Assembly: GCA_038373885.1 (NCBI GenBank)
Contig: JAWZYV010019914.1
Coordinates: forward strand, 558,001 to 622,000
DNA from: Cheiracanthium punctorium
Lineage: Eukaryota > Arthropoda > Arachnida > Araneae > Cheiracanthiidae
Length of the DNA: 64,000 bases
Direction: 5' to 3'
Shown here: piece after piece, positions 10,873-22,706 of the stretch
How positions within the stretch are numbered: position 1 is the first letter of the stretch
How the letters are laid out: each line of letters opens with the position of its first letter
The notes under the pieces: generated by a model
Seen by the model: only the letters and a program-made list of their open reading frames with translations
What the model was told of the DNA's origin: nothing
Databases searched by the model: none
Translations under genes and position numbers: made by a program

Positions 10873-11546
10873 CCGCCAGACCTTCGTCATAGTATAAAAT
10901 TGAAACTTTCTCTGCGCATACCCCCCAACAGAGGTAGGAACAATCGGCCACTATAAAATTTGGATGACCGTGGCTTTGGCAGGCAACAGGTAACAAAGGT
11001 GTATAAAATTGCAGAATATTTTCGTCATTTCATAAAGCTTCATTTTTTTATATGTTCTTCTTCGCAATACTAGAAATCACTTTATCCCTTGCCAGACACT
11101 TTTCCATCGTGGCAAACCCCCGCCCGATAATCTCAAAGTCATGGAAAACTGCTGTGTTCGTAAACTACCGCGACGAAATACGTTAAGCTGCCACAAAGTA
11201 CCAAGCACATTTTATACTGCTACTTCTGAATTTTCTTACGATGCTGCAGCGCGCTCGTAATAGAATTACGTTTTTCATGACTTTGAGATTGTCTGGTGGG
11301 GGTTTGCCATGATGAAAAAGTGTCTGGCAAGGGATAAAGTGATTTCTAGTACTGAGAAGAAGAACATAAAAAAAATGAAGCTTTATGAAATGACGAAAAT
11401 TTTCTGCAATTTTATACACCTTTGCCACCTGTTACCTGCCAAAGCCACGATCCTCCAAACTTTATAGTGGCCGATTGATCCTACCTCTATTGGGGAATAT
11501 GCGCAGAGAAAGTTTCAGCTTTTATACTATGAGGAAGGTCTGGCGG
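10873..11546. mobile_element. Foldback element with arms of about 277 bp
   Basis: The left arm (10873 to about 11149) starts CCGCCAGACCTTCG; the right arm (about 11270 to 11546) is its reverse complement and ends AAGGTCTGGCGG. The arms stay alignable throughout, with shared landmarks such as CTCTGCGCATA, GGCCACTATAAA, AAGGTGTATAAAATTGC and ATCTCAAAGTCATG, and a number of substitutions. The loop is about 120 bp. There is no protein remnant; a minus-strand frame at 11183-11428 spans loop and arm. A transcript would form a long stem. No clear target duplication was found. Confidence 0.8.
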
Positions 11547-11727
11547 CCGCGGGCTTTTCGATGTAACCAGTAACGAGTTATGCTTGCTTCACTTGATGTC
11601 ATTGAACTGTTAATTTGGATTTTTGTGTGCGTGCTATTGTTATTACGCTAATGCTTACAACTAGTTGTTCCCGTTCCCAGCATAAAAATATCGCCGATTT
11701 CAGTATCGCATACGTTAGCATATTATA
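11547..11727. repeat. Diverged copy of the 54.4-kb tandem repeat unit
   Basis: This stretch aligns with the units at 54372-54745. Shared parts include GATGTAAC/AATGTAAC, CTGTTAATTTGGATTTT against CTGTTAATTTGCGTTTT, the purine-pyrimidine stretch GTGCTATTGTTATT against GCGTTATTGTTATT, and the terminal CGTTAGCATATT. It lies between the foldback element and the long-TIR element and ends exactly where the latter begins. Function unknown. Confidence 0.55.
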
Positions 11728-13306
11728 CCGGGTGACTCAAAATAGATGTCAAGGCGATTATTTTTTAAACCGTAAGTGATCGAAACATACTTCCAACTAG
11801 AAAAGTTCGTCCAATTAAGAGTAGCTTTCAGATATGGCATTTTTTTACTGGGGGTTGTATACATATAAAAATACGAAATTTAATTTTTATACGGTCCCTC
11901 CTTTCCTATCTTTTATATTTAGAAGAATGTTGTTCATGGCCTAAAAAAATTAATAAAACAAATACCGTGTCTCTAAGTGAAATAGTTAACGAAAGAATTA
12001 TTTTTAAAAATGATGACTTACACCACTTTACCTGCTGAGTTGCCGTCGGTTTTCAAGCGAAAAAAATCTTTACTTTCTGAGACCATGAGTTGAAAGAAGT
12101 TAAATAACGATTCCATTGTTATGAAAGCAATTAAACGCGTTCAAATGCGCGAAATTAACAGGTACAGTTTTACCTAAATGGATCGGAACTGCTTTATGAA
12201 ATTAGCTAAATTTAGACTTTTACTTAGACTTTTACTTTAGACATTTTACTTTAGACTAACTTTTATTTTAGACATCGACTAATTACATCAAGCTTCCAGA
12301 GAAGAAATTTTTAAGCGTAAAAGAGAATGAAAAAAGAAAAAAAAATGGTAGCATTTAGCACATTACTTTATATCAGTACATACATCTCAAGAAGAATTCT
12401 GGCTAAACTAATCTCCAAAATTCATCCATCTGTAGAATGAACACTAACTTAAATTAACTCAGTTGAACAGTAATTACATTTTTCTCACTTTGGACACATC
12501 CCCTTATACCTTCTCGACAAATGCCAAACTTTTCAAATTGATATATCTCGGAAACTATTCCACGTAGAGACACGGGATTTGTTTTAGTAATTTTCTTAGA
12601 CAAAGAGCAACATTCCTATAAATATAAAGGGTAGGAAAGAAAGGACCGTATAAAAATTAAATTTCGTATTTTAATATGTATACAGCCGCCCAGTAAAAAA
12701 AAATGCCATATCTAAAAGCTGCTCTTAATTTGACGAACTTCCTTAAGTGGAAGTATGTTTCGATCCCTTATGGTTTAACCCTTTGAGGCGCAACCCTTTC
12801 CCAATGCTGAAAAACGAGCAGCCGTTGCCATCGCTCGACTTAACTACCAGCAAGATGGCGGACGATCGAAACGTTCATAGCGTGCCACAGATCTAGCAGA
12901 TCTGCCGGCACAGACAGCTGTCGTCAAAAAAGTGTCTCTAGATCTGTGGCACGCGATGAACGTTTCGATCGTCCGCCGTCTTGCTTTCAGTTACGTCGAG
13001 CGATGGCAACGGCTGTCCTTTTTCCAGCATTGGGCAATCTATCCAGCTGTTCTCGCATTCTTCCATTTTTCAGCAGATGTCAGTGCTTAAAAATAATCGT
13101 GACAATTCTTTTTACGGGAAATGACGTGCTAAAAAGTAAAGGATTCTCGTGGAGCTATGTCACCCGCAACTATTTTTTTGAAATCAAATCTATTCTTCGT
13201 GACTGACAACAGTCAAAACGTCAGAGTTGGGTGTTCCCAGAGCGGAAACACTGCACGTTAAAGGGTTAAAAAATAATCGCCTTGACATCTATTTTGAATC
13301 ACCCGG
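11728..13306. mobile_element. Long-TIR DNA element, interrupted by a TTAA MITE
   Basis: Left end CCGGGTGACTCAAAATAGAT (11728); right end, read on the minus strand from 13306, CCGGGTGATTCAAAATAGAT. The inverted repeats stay alignable for about 280 bp on each side, reaching about 12010 and back to about 12540. The right arm is split by the MITE at 12779-13265. The middle (about 12010-12540) holds short direct repeats of TTTAGAC (12210-12278) and no protein remnant. No clean target duplication is visible (flanks TATTATA and CATAATT), so I do not assign a superfamily; long TIRs are common in Mutator-like and foldback elements. Confidence 0.75.
12779..13265. mobile_element. Palindromic TTAA-type MITE, copy B (complete, nested)
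   Basis: Ends CCCTTTGAGGCGC (left) and, on the minus strand, CCCTTTAACGTGCAG (right), flanked by TTAA at 12775-12778 and 13266-13269: a piggyBac-like architecture. The left 255 bp is itself a long imperfect hairpin: 12801-12895 (CCAATGCTGAAAAACGAGC...) pairs with about 12945-13033 (...CCAGCATTGG). The insertion site is inside the right TIR of the 11728-13306 element. The left TIR of that host still shows the empty site, with a single TTAA between TTTT and ACC, which proves the nesting. No transposase is encoded. Confidence 0.88.
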
Positions 13307-14308
13307 CATAATTTCATATTATTAGCTACAGTAGTTTTGGCTCAGCAAAACATTGAAATACAAAAAAAAAATGACATTTTCCGGTACACCTACAAATAAA
13401 TTTTTTTTTTCCTGTCACATCAAGTAAGGACGTATGACACCCACAATTTCCTCGAGAATATTCCGCACACAGACGTCAGATGTCCGAGGAGTAAACGTAT
13501 AACAGCGGTCGGCATCTCACGATACTCCGTCACCGGTTGACACTCTATTATCTAAAATTTACGATATTTTGAAATGAATGGCTCCTGCAGATCCCATTCA
13601 TCACATTTAGAGCCGAAACTAATCAGGCACGTGTCACTGGATCTCGTAATGAATGGTCGGGATTGCATCCAGGATCTAAAACTTGCATCGCTTATTGAAG
13701 TATTTCATCCGGCAGCAAGCTGCGATGAGCTGAAATCGGAAGGTACCTTTCTGCCGCTTTTAAAGGGCGCTTGATGCTCGAGCGTAACTGAAATCGACAT
13801 TTTCCGCACAGCGAAAGCTTTTAGTGAGGCATTCGTAATTTAGAGCTTTCGTGAATCGCAGAGAATACTTATGCACGCATATAAATGTATCTTTTACTAT
13901 GCAGTATTTCTATCCAGGCCCGTAGTCAGGCAGATGGATTTGGGAGTGGGGGGGGGGGAGGCAGTGCCCTTAAGATGGCTGTGCATTTTTAAATTGTTTT
14001 CTTCTCCTCTTACCTGTGATGCAGTTCATTATGTATTTTTAACTAGAAGTCAAAGCCCGTGGTGGAGGCAATTACATAGTGCGTTAGAAAAAACATTCAT
14101 GAAAATATGTCTAGATTCAATATATTTAATTTACGTCCACCTAAAATAAATAACTTCATATTCAATTTTAATTTTATACCCGAATCTATTTTATACCCGA
14201 ATTTCATGATCTTTTAGAAACGCACGGAAACTTTTCGCATTCAGACGATTTCATTTTGTGTAAACAGCCCTTTATGTATCAATGCTTCATCCAGACGATT
14301 ATTTTAAC
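13307..14308. other. Intergenic DNA with a higher-complexity patch
   Basis: The part from about 13430 to 13860 is less AT-rich than its surroundings and carries no recognisable element. A plus-strand frame of 66 codons (13574-13774) lies in it but has no domain I recognise. It could hold a regulatory region, an untranslated exon or an old repeat. At 13918 CCCGTAGTCAGG followed by a run of 11 G (13948-13958) resembles the GCCCGTAGCCAGG plus poly-G wording of common animal repeats. Confidence 0.4.
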
Positions 14309-14337
14309 AAAAAAAAAAAAAAAAAAAAAAAAAAAAA
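14309..14337 (+). repeat. Poly-A tract, 29 A
   Basis: An uninterrupted A run about 75 bp before the dispersed repeat at 14411. The second copy of that repeat (37504) is also preceded by an A-rich tract (about 37434-37469), so an A-rich leader may belong to the family. Confidence 0.75.
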
Positions 14338-14410
14338 CACTATGTTTTCCGGAAAAACTATTTTAAACGAATTGGAATATAAATTGTATGACGTCAGTTT
14401 AAATTGAAAC

Positions 14411-14710
14411 AGCTAATTTTGTCAGGCAAATGATTCACTTTTATTACTCTCGGAAATAAAATCGAGCTGAAGAGAGTGAAAACGTTTAAAAGTGGGGAAC
14501 GGGTGAATTTTCAGATTTTTAAAGTAGTGCAGATTGTTTATTATATTTTTATACGCGATTATGAAAAATTTAGATGCGGATCGTACGAACGGTGCAGATT
14601 TTGTTTTTTTTCGTGCTTAACCTTTTTTCATTTTGGAGTAATGGTGGTAAAAGTTTTATATCTTGCATGAGTTACTATAATAATAACTGTATAGTAGGAC
14701 ATTGTATAGT
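14411..14710. repeat. Dispersed repeat R5, copy 1
   Basis: Aligns with 37504-37805 over about 300 bp. Shared segments include TTTTCAGATTTTTAAA, ATGAAAAATTT and AGCTGAA, with the same order and spacing throughout. It ends in a short tandem of GTATAGTAGGA. No terminal repeats or coding potential were seen; the element type is unknown. Confidence 0.65.
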
Positions 14711-14781
14711 AGGATGTAACTGTATAGTAGGATATTTGTATAATTATTTGGAATCCAACTATTTTCCACCGACATAGATAA

Positions 14782-15070
14782 CAGCCTGGATATACTGCCC
14801 AACGCGGAAAAAATGCAGCTGTTGCCATCGCTTGATTTAACTACCAGCAACATTAAGCCATGCCCGCTGTATCAAAAAAGTCCTACAGCTTTGTGGCACG
14901 TGATAAGTAATTCGATCGACCACCATGTTCCTGGTAGTTATATTGAGTGATGGCAACGGCTACATGTTTTTTTAACACTGTGGTCTTTCATTTTATTTTA
15001 TTAGGTTTGATTTGGATTGAAAGCACTGGAACTAGGTGGTTTTACAGCGTGGTCACTGAGTGTCAAAGGG
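14782..15070 (+). mobile_element. Palindromic TTAA-type MITE, copy C (degenerate)
   Basis: The left part (GCCCAACGCGGAAAAAATGC, GTTGCCATCGCTTGA, TTAACTACCAGCAA) matches copy B. The inverted half follows with TTTGTGGCACGTGAT, CGATCGACCACCATG and GAGTGATGGCAACGGCT. The right end TCAAAGGG (15070) is followed by TTAG, one base from TTAA. Much of the region after the hairpin is missing or diverged compared with copy B. Confidence 0.7.
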
Positions 15071-15074
15071 TTAG

Positions 15075-16700
15075 TTATGAAAAAAATGTAACTAAATTTT
15101 GCAAGCCTCTCCCCTACGCAAATTTACAAATTTAGTACTATACATAATATCGTAATCCTTTCAGGAACGCGGGATAATAGGTCGCAATTATATAAAAGTA
15201 CACGAAAACTTTCCTCTCCTGTTTTTAAGGATTAAATCTTCCTCTATTTTTAATATTCGACAAGAAAATTGAGGAAAGAAATGTCAAACGTTTTAATCTA
15301 TTACCGCCGAGCTCTTTTCCTCACATTCTGTAATTTATGTTGAGCCTAAAGCGATAAATTTCCCACTTTCGTGGGGTATGGAGAATGCATCCCCCCCCCC
15401 CCCGCCTAAAAATATGAATGAAAGAGGTAAAGACTCAGTTTACCTCGTTACCGCTTAGAATTTCGTAGGAATTTGTGTCATCATGAATCAACCTTAAAAC
15501 GGCATATTCCAGAAAAAAATGTGTTTCACAAACTAAAAACACAAGAAATAAAAAGATAAAAGTTGCATCACATAAAGTTTCACAAGAATAAAATAAAACT
15601 CGCTGTATCAGATTCCCCCCCCCCCCCCCACACACACACAATTTTCTAATTACTATTATTTACAAAATTTGAGAAAAATCTTCATACGTTCCCCGAACGC
15701 ATTGCAAATGTTTAAGTTACTCCAAAATTTGTGTGCGTTTTGTCTTATGGCAAGATTACACTAGTGGCATCTGCCAACGGGGAGGGGGGGGGTGCCATGG
15801 ACGGAGGACTTTGCGCGGGGTTTTACGCATATTCATGTTACATCTGGGGAAAACCGACCAAAACTCCAGACCGTTAGATCGACAGCCGCTCGACACTAAC
15901 ACGGGACCCCCAACTTCACCCATCTCCCTTGTTCACCGTCTTATCCACTCGGATATTGGGGGGGGGGGGGCTTCAGATCCTAAGATTTGTTCCTTAGGAT
16001 ATATTGTGTGCTTCTATTTAAACTTTCCCTCAGATTTATTTATGCCGAATCTTTTTTCATAAAAATTTCAGAACATTGTGTAAAAATATAGATGTTCTAA
16101 ATAAATAAAAAGTTGAGGCCTATGTTAAAAAGCATTTTTTAGACACGCAAATCGAGTTCCTGATTTTTGTCTCAGTTTACCGAGAGAAGTTTAAGCTTTC
16201 CAAACCTTTATTTTTCTTGTGCGATAGCTAAAAGCGACGTTATAGCCAATTAAGTAAACCAGTAGAACATGGTGTCTTTTCAAATAAAAATAGTTTTCCA
16301 GAAATGCATTTAAATAAGTTTTCAATAATTTTTATTCACGATAAAACTGATTTCTTCTACTGTTTAAGGTTATTTGCAGACAATTTTTCTACCGTTCAAT
16401 GAATTCCCTTCTCTTTTTTTAAATGCAACTTAACTACTGTATATAAACACATGTAAAATAATGAAATACATATAAAATTATATTTGAACAAAATCTTTTT
16501 CTGTGCTACTTGACATTTTATTTTAAAATGATAAAACCTTTAGTACACTGCACTGATAAGTCTTAGTAATGTACAAAATAAAGGGCATGATACTTCTAGC
16601 CAATTTCTGTGTAAGGTTTCCTGAAAAAATTATGGAATTTTGCTTTAATTTATATACGAAATAACTTTAAATTTTGATACAGAAATATGAAAATTTTAAA
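15075..16700. other. Intergenic DNA with several poly-C and poly-G runs
   Basis: Contains C13 (15391-15403), C15 followed by a short CA repeat (15615-15640), G9 (15784-15792) and G13 (15958-15970). The wording ATTCATGTTACATCTGG at 15832-15848 recurs at about 30352-30368. A plus-strand frame of 109 codons (15733-16062) runs through two G runs and is not credible as protein. Confidence 0.5.
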
Positions 16701-16812
16701 GACATGAAAATACATTTTATTGAGAAATGTATTTTCGATATGACATGAAAATACATTTTATCGAGAAATGTATTTTCATGAATTGAAAAATGTATTATGA
16801 AAAATGTATTTA
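16701..16812. repeat. Short palindromic tandem repeat
   Basis: A unit of about 41 bp, beginning GACATGAAAATACATTTTAT, occurs at 16701 and again at 16742, followed by two partial copies. Each unit is close to an inverted repeat, because TGAAAATACATTT pairs with AAATGTATTTTC around the centre, so each can form a small hairpin. Confidence 0.8.
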
Positions 16813-19583
16813 CTGAATCTACATTCAGCGATTTTTTAAAAGTGTTCTGAACTTAGGCAGATATCTTAAAATATATTAGCATTTCGAGGCCCGTTTAACC
16901 TTTTAAAAGCGTATGCGACTTTCAAGAAACGTCTGAAGTCAAGAACTGAAAAACATGAACACACTAATACATAACAATCAATTTCCAAAGGTTTTTCAAT
17001 GGTATATGAAGGACTACACTTTTCGCACTTTATCTTTCTTGCAAGACAACTATGGTTAAATTAATATTTTGGAAAACTCTGCTAGTTGCACATTGTGTGC
17101 TAGTTAAGCTCAGTATCCTAATGCACACAAATTCTGATAGCCATGTGGATGCACTACAAGTGCTTTATAGTAGCCAAAATGAACTATCATATGGGTGTGG
17201 TTATGTGTCTATGCTTGACTGAAAAATGCCTAGAGTATTTGTAAAATCAAGCTAACGATCCAGAATTTTAGCTATCCCCATGCTCCCCTCCATTTTTAAC
17301 GAAAGCATTTGCAAACATTACATACTATCTTAAACTTATGCAAACTTTTATAGTCCTAATACTCAGTAAATTTTCCTTTAAGTATTAGCCTCCCCGTCCC
17401 GGAAATTTCTTATTTCTACCGTTTGCTCGAAACAGAAAATGCTGGACGTAATTAAGAAAGCAAGAAGTTGGCCATTGCATTTGAATGTTCTTTTAACATT
17501 AACATTATGAGTGATAGTTTCATAGAAATGATACTTTAACGAGATTCTTCTAATTCCCCGAGAGTGAAATGATTTGCAAACAGACGAAAGTTTTCCCGCA
17601 TAGTCCTTTTATAACGAAATTCCTAATATTTTTGCGATGTGTGGGGTAATAGAAGCCAAGTTCTTGACATAAGTTGGTTGGAACTAAACTATTTAGAAAT
17701 TTAGTACAGGTAACTAACGTACATGAAGTTGAGCCCCTTTATCACTATACTCAGTTTAGCTATGCTTGCCCAGCACTGTAACTTTTGTGGCTTTCTTTAA
17801 CTCTTATTAATGAGTTAAGATTACATAATGTTGCTAGCTGACTACGAAAACCCAAGAAAGCTAATGAAGTTTTAGAACAAATGTTTTATTAGCGAACTTT
17901 AGATTTGCTCAATTAGCTTGACAGCGAAGGTTGGGTTTAAGCTTTTCTAAAACTCCCCAAATTGTTTTTCCTTTTTTTGTGCTCCATTTTTAATAGATAA
18001 AATCAAAAATATCATTTTTCTCTATCCTGAAATGAAAATATCGTACAGACATTGATACATTCATCTGAACTGAAGTGTTTAGGGAAAATTAGTCTATTTT
18101 AATTACAAGTAACTTTCGTGGAATATGTACTGAAATGTCAATGAAAAACGTAATCATGGTCATACGTCAAACAGAAATTCGAAATGAATGCCTTCAATTA
18201 AATATAAACAAACTCGCTGACATTTTTAGGCTACTCGTGTAGACCTCGTTTTAAAATTGCATTTCATCTAAATCCTAATAATATCTTATGCTGCAGGATT
18301 AAACTCCAACGTTAGCACTGAAGGGATGAGGAGTGGCTTATTTATTTTGAATACAATATAGCTTTCAATTCCTTGCCTGTGGAATATATTTGAGAAAACG
18401 TTATATTTGACAGAAACCGAATTCGGGCGTTACGGGTAAGGAGTTAATATACATACAATTTCTTAAAATTTAATTGACGGCTTTTGATGAACTATAACTT
18501 GTCACGTCAGGGTCTCTACAAAAATTTCGGAATATCCAGATCTCTACAATCCTCTTTTAAAAATGAGATAATCATGTTACTCATAACAATTTCAAATATC
18601 TAAGATAGAACTTAATTGCTAAATTTTCTGAATTCATTTTTATTAAAGTATAGACTATGGAAATGTTCCTGAAACTAATAACTATCATAGAACTTAACAC
18701 TGGACAGTATAACGTAACGAAAATTTCTTAAGAGAATTTGTTTTAGATTAAGGTCTTAATCTGAATATTTTCGTTAACCCTGGACGTAGTACGAGTTATC
18801 AGTGTATATCTGCGTAGACTTGAGGGGAAAATCTAGCCCATGAAATTCTGATTGAGATTCATTTTTTGCATAAGTTTGAAAGTTCCCTCAAAAAATATTC
18901 CATGAAATACGGAAATTATGTTGGCAAATAGGAAGCCAGTACTAGTTTCATTTACTTACGGAATTTTATTCAGTTAAATTCCAGAAGTTCAGTGCCAGAC
19001 AGCATCTGACCCTTGATGTACGGAAATAGGACTTCAATCAAACGCAATCAGAATTTGAGTAAAATTATAGTTCCAAGCTTCCAGTAAAAGTAGTTATTTT
19101 TTGAGAATGAACGTAAAGCTTTGGTGATGATTTAGTGGGAAAATTATAACTTAACTTAATCTCATGAAAATTGTGTATTTTAGGACTGATTACTTTCATT
19201 AACACCTTCTGGACGAGCATTTTACCCGAGTATAGTAATAACATCGCTCGATTGTTGTACTAAAGGGCTTAGACTTTGATTGCAACAAAAAATCTCAAAT
19301 TTTAATAAAAGAGGATAAGTTTTTAAAAAAATGTTGGAGTTTAATCTTTCAGTTATACTGCTCTAGATGGAAGCCATTGAAAAACCCACTGCAGAAGGAT
19401 TTAAATCATGCATTGCGTACCTGAAAAAGAATTCATAACATATGCTTACCAAAAATATGTATATAGGCACGACTATAGAAAAATCTAATGTTTTCAAAAT
19501 TCGATCAGAAATTAAATTTATTTTAATCTCAAGTTTCTATGAAACACGCAGATAAGAGTGCTAAACTGTACAGAGAAGCGACC
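16813..19583. other. AT-rich intergenic DNA, no element recognised
   Basis: No gene, TIR, SINE or protein remnant recognised. TTAAC-starting words resembling TTAA-element ends occur at about 18693, 18774 and 19200 but lack facing partners. Confidence 0.5.
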
Positions 19584-19587
19584 TTAA

Positions 19588-19993
19588 CCCTGTCGTCACC
19601 AAATTATGGAAAATTAGAGAAATAAAGTCTGTGTAGCATTTGATGAATCTAAAATACGAATGTAAAACATTGCTTATTGTCTCTAGAAAAACAGCATCCG
19701 TACATGAGAATTTTAAAAATTTAAAAACATGTACATATTAAAGGTTAAACAAAAAACTTGCATTTGAAAAATGTATAATAAGACAGCTTATCTTTTTAAC
19801 AATGATCGAAAGCCGATCTTTAAATAGTCAAACAATGATAGACTAGTTTGGAAATCTAGGCACGATTTATGCAACATATTTATAAGCCTAATTTGTTTGA
19901 TTTTAATTAACGGTATCACTGAAAGAAAAATAGTTTCCCTTTCCTAAAAGTTGCATTTGAAGTAGACTCATGAGGTCCAGGGTGATGAGAGGG
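19588..19993. mobile_element. TTAA-type MITE, single copy (third family)
   Basis: The left end CCCTGTCGTCACC (19588-19600) and the right end, read on the minus strand from 19993, CCCTCTCATCACC match at 11 of 13 positions. TTAA lies directly outside both (19584-19587 and 19994-19997). The unit is 406 bp without coding potential. The architecture fits piggyBac-like non-autonomous elements. It is the only element I can recognise between about 16.8 and 28.9 kb. Confidence 0.75.
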
Positions 19994-19997
19994 TTAA

Positions 19998-22631
19998 AAT
20001 GTGCAGAAAAGGGGGAAAATTGTGTGAATGAAAATTTAGGAACTAGTACCTTTTCCTCCACAAGTAATGGGATAGTGAAATTCCAATTTCTTTCATGTGA
20101 ACATTGGTGAGAAAAGTGTGCATTAATTATGAAAAGTAGATTTATGTATAGAAATTCAATACTTAATGATTCTTAAATGGCTAACAGAATCGCTTAAAGA
20201 CTGCAGTACTGTAGTTCTTTTACTTCAATAGTGTTAACAAAGCCTGCAAAAAATCATTAAACTACATATGTTCAGTAATAAAAAAGGCTCAAATCAATAA
20301 TTTTATTTTTATTAAAAAGTTTTAAGATTTGCACACAAATTCGCTTTAGATCATTACAGATCGCTTCAGAAACTTCTGACGCAGTTGTACAGAACTGTAA
20401 AACCAAAACGATTCAGAATTATAAAGCAATGGCAGGTAAAAACATTTCCATACAGTTTATCATTTGCACAAAATTTTTAGTGTTAACAAAACTTAATAAG
20501 GAATGTTCACCAAGTATTCGAAAATTGAGTCATTTAAAATTATTCAGATTTTATTTCAACATTTGAAAAGAAAACTAATAGAACTCAGTTTGGAAACTTT
20601 AATAATACTGAAACACCTTTAGTAAAGATTTAAGAGTATAAGAGAATTACGTTTTTGACACTGCATTACTAATTCCGGGTCGTTTTGGTTCCCTCTGGTG
20701 CACTTCAATATATGTGCCACATTTTTGAAAAACCTTTATGCCATAATATGACAGAATTAAATGACAAAATTCACATTAACACTTTGGAGACTGATTACAT
20801 TTCTTCGTGTTACATTTACCTCTTAAAGGAATGGTCTTTTGAATAGATATTTTCAAATACAAGCTTCAAAATATTACGAAAAACCAATTTACATAACAAT
20901 GAATTACAAACATTCAATTAAGAGAATAAAAAGTACGGGAGATTATTCATAAGTTAACGATATTTTACAGCAATACATTCTAAACTAAATCAATACTCAA
21001 ACATAAACGCTGTTTACAAACGTATACTAAGTATTCAATCAATTACAAAGTGATGAATAGATTATATAAACATGTACCGTACTGTACTTAACGTCTGAAG
21101 ATTTTACAATGAAAATGTAGAAAATAAATAGCAGTAAGGGTTTGGTTATAAATATATACAAGTCCTTTCCACTTCGAATAATTGTCAGATGTAAGAATTC
21201 TGGACATGCGAGAACCATTAAAATTTCATTTACAATAGCTAAACCAATAACCAAAATATACATACTAACACTTTACTAATAAATGATTCAATTTTAAGGT
21301 ACAATGTCATAAAGCACTTTCATATTACTATGCTACAAAAATCAAAAGATTAAAAGTTGTGGCCACAACAATATATACTTTAAATATGAATTATTTAACA
21401 TTCGAAGTGCTTTAAATAATTCATATGCTTTATATGACATTCTTTGCATTTACAATGTTAAATACGCCGGATAAAAACCAATAAATATATTTTACAGCAG
21501 TTTATACAAATTAAATCGAGGGAACAATTTTCGTACTACTATAAAGATGATCAAATATAATACATTTCTTTACCATCATTAAAAATCACATAACTTTGAG
21601 TGTTACACCGATTAAAGTTTGTTCGAATTAGAAACAAATCGAACATATTGATACAAGCAGAGTGCCTTAACTCCTAATATGCAGAAATAAGCTATATTTT
21701 TAATATAGTTCATATCATTTTTAAACTAAATATATATTTTTATATCAACTATGAATTTGATTGAAATTACAAAAAGTACTGTATAACGTTACTTATTCCT
21801 TATATTCCAGTTGACACACATACTTTTATAGAGCACCTTTCCCCCCCCCATAAAGCTATACATACATGATACTGGAACATGATATTTGCTCAGCACGTAT
21901 TTTATATACGCCTCCATCGTTTATGAATAAATTTCTTCAGAACACTTGTTACATTTGCATCCAAATAATAACTAAACATAAAAGTATAAAAGGGCATTTT
22001 GAAAAAAAAAAAAAGATGCAAATCATAAATTTTTGCATTAACACTGGTAGTCTATGTAATCCAAATTACAAAATGGCTTTCAAAAAATACCCGACTAAAT
22101 TAGCCATTCATGCACAAAATTTAACTTACCTTATTCAAAACTACCACTACTAAAATATGGAACTGCACATATTTTTTGTACATCAGCCTTTCCCACCCCC
22201 CCTTTCTCCAAGAAAATTCTCAAAATACTTCAAGATAATTAAAACTATGTATTCGTTCAATAAATCCAAATCTCCAGAACACTTGCAGCCATCCCGTTCG
22301 TTCTTCCACATTATACCCAACTTCATACTCTTGTTATATAATGTGCTTTTTAAAATGAAGTAATTTATGCACACAAGAACTAGGTAAACCTACTCCATTT
22401 TTCTGAAACCAAGCGAAAATCCTGCACTTTTCCATAAAAAACAACAGTCCCATTACCAATATTCGGAAATTTTTCACAAATATATTCCTGCTTTCAGAAT
22501 ATGCTTTAATACAATGCACAGGAGTTAAAGAAAATACCCGAAACAGGAATGCTCCTATTATCAATAATGAAAAAAAAAATACTTAACCAATACACAGCAA
22601 CACTTTCATTCAGATCGGTGATTCGCAGCAT
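19998..22631. other. AT-rich DNA, possible 3' UTR of a minus-strand gene
   Basis: No element or gene recognised. The sequence is free of visible transposon ends. If the weak exon candidate at 22632-22706 is real this would be its 3' UTR. Several small frames on both strands look like chance. An inverted repeat AATTATTTA / TAAATAATT lies at about 21384-21426. Confidence 0.35.
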
Positions 22632-22706
22632 TCACAGGACTGGCACAAATAACGGCTGCCTGTAGGGTTTTGTTAGAGATCTTCCATTCTGAAAATTCTC
22701 AGTTTC
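22632..22706 (-). other. Weak candidate terminal exon (minus strand)
   Basis: On the minus strand a good splice acceptor (pyrimidine-rich TATATTTTTTCCCAG) ends at 22707. It is followed by an open frame starting ETENFQNGRS, of 24 codons, closed by TGA at 22634-22632. There is no homology I can name and no linked upstream exon, so this could be chance in AT-rich DNA. Confidence 0.15.

Noticed and set aside
12946..13206. Frame of 86 codons sharing FSWSYVTRNYF with one at 9216-9440
   Set aside because: Similarity follows from the two being copies of the same MITE; the frames differ upstream and there is no sign of protein-level constraint.
15733..16062. Open frame of 109 codons
   Set aside because: Runs through two poly-G tracts giving poly-Gly; no domain.
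16701..16812. CRISPR-like repeat and spacer array
   Set aside because: Units are adjacent without spacers and the context is eukaryotic; it is a simple palindromic tandem repeat.
18693..19220. TTAACCCTGG/TTAACACTGG/TTAACACCTT words as ends of TTAA elements
   Set aside because: All are in the same orientation and no facing ends could be paired with them.
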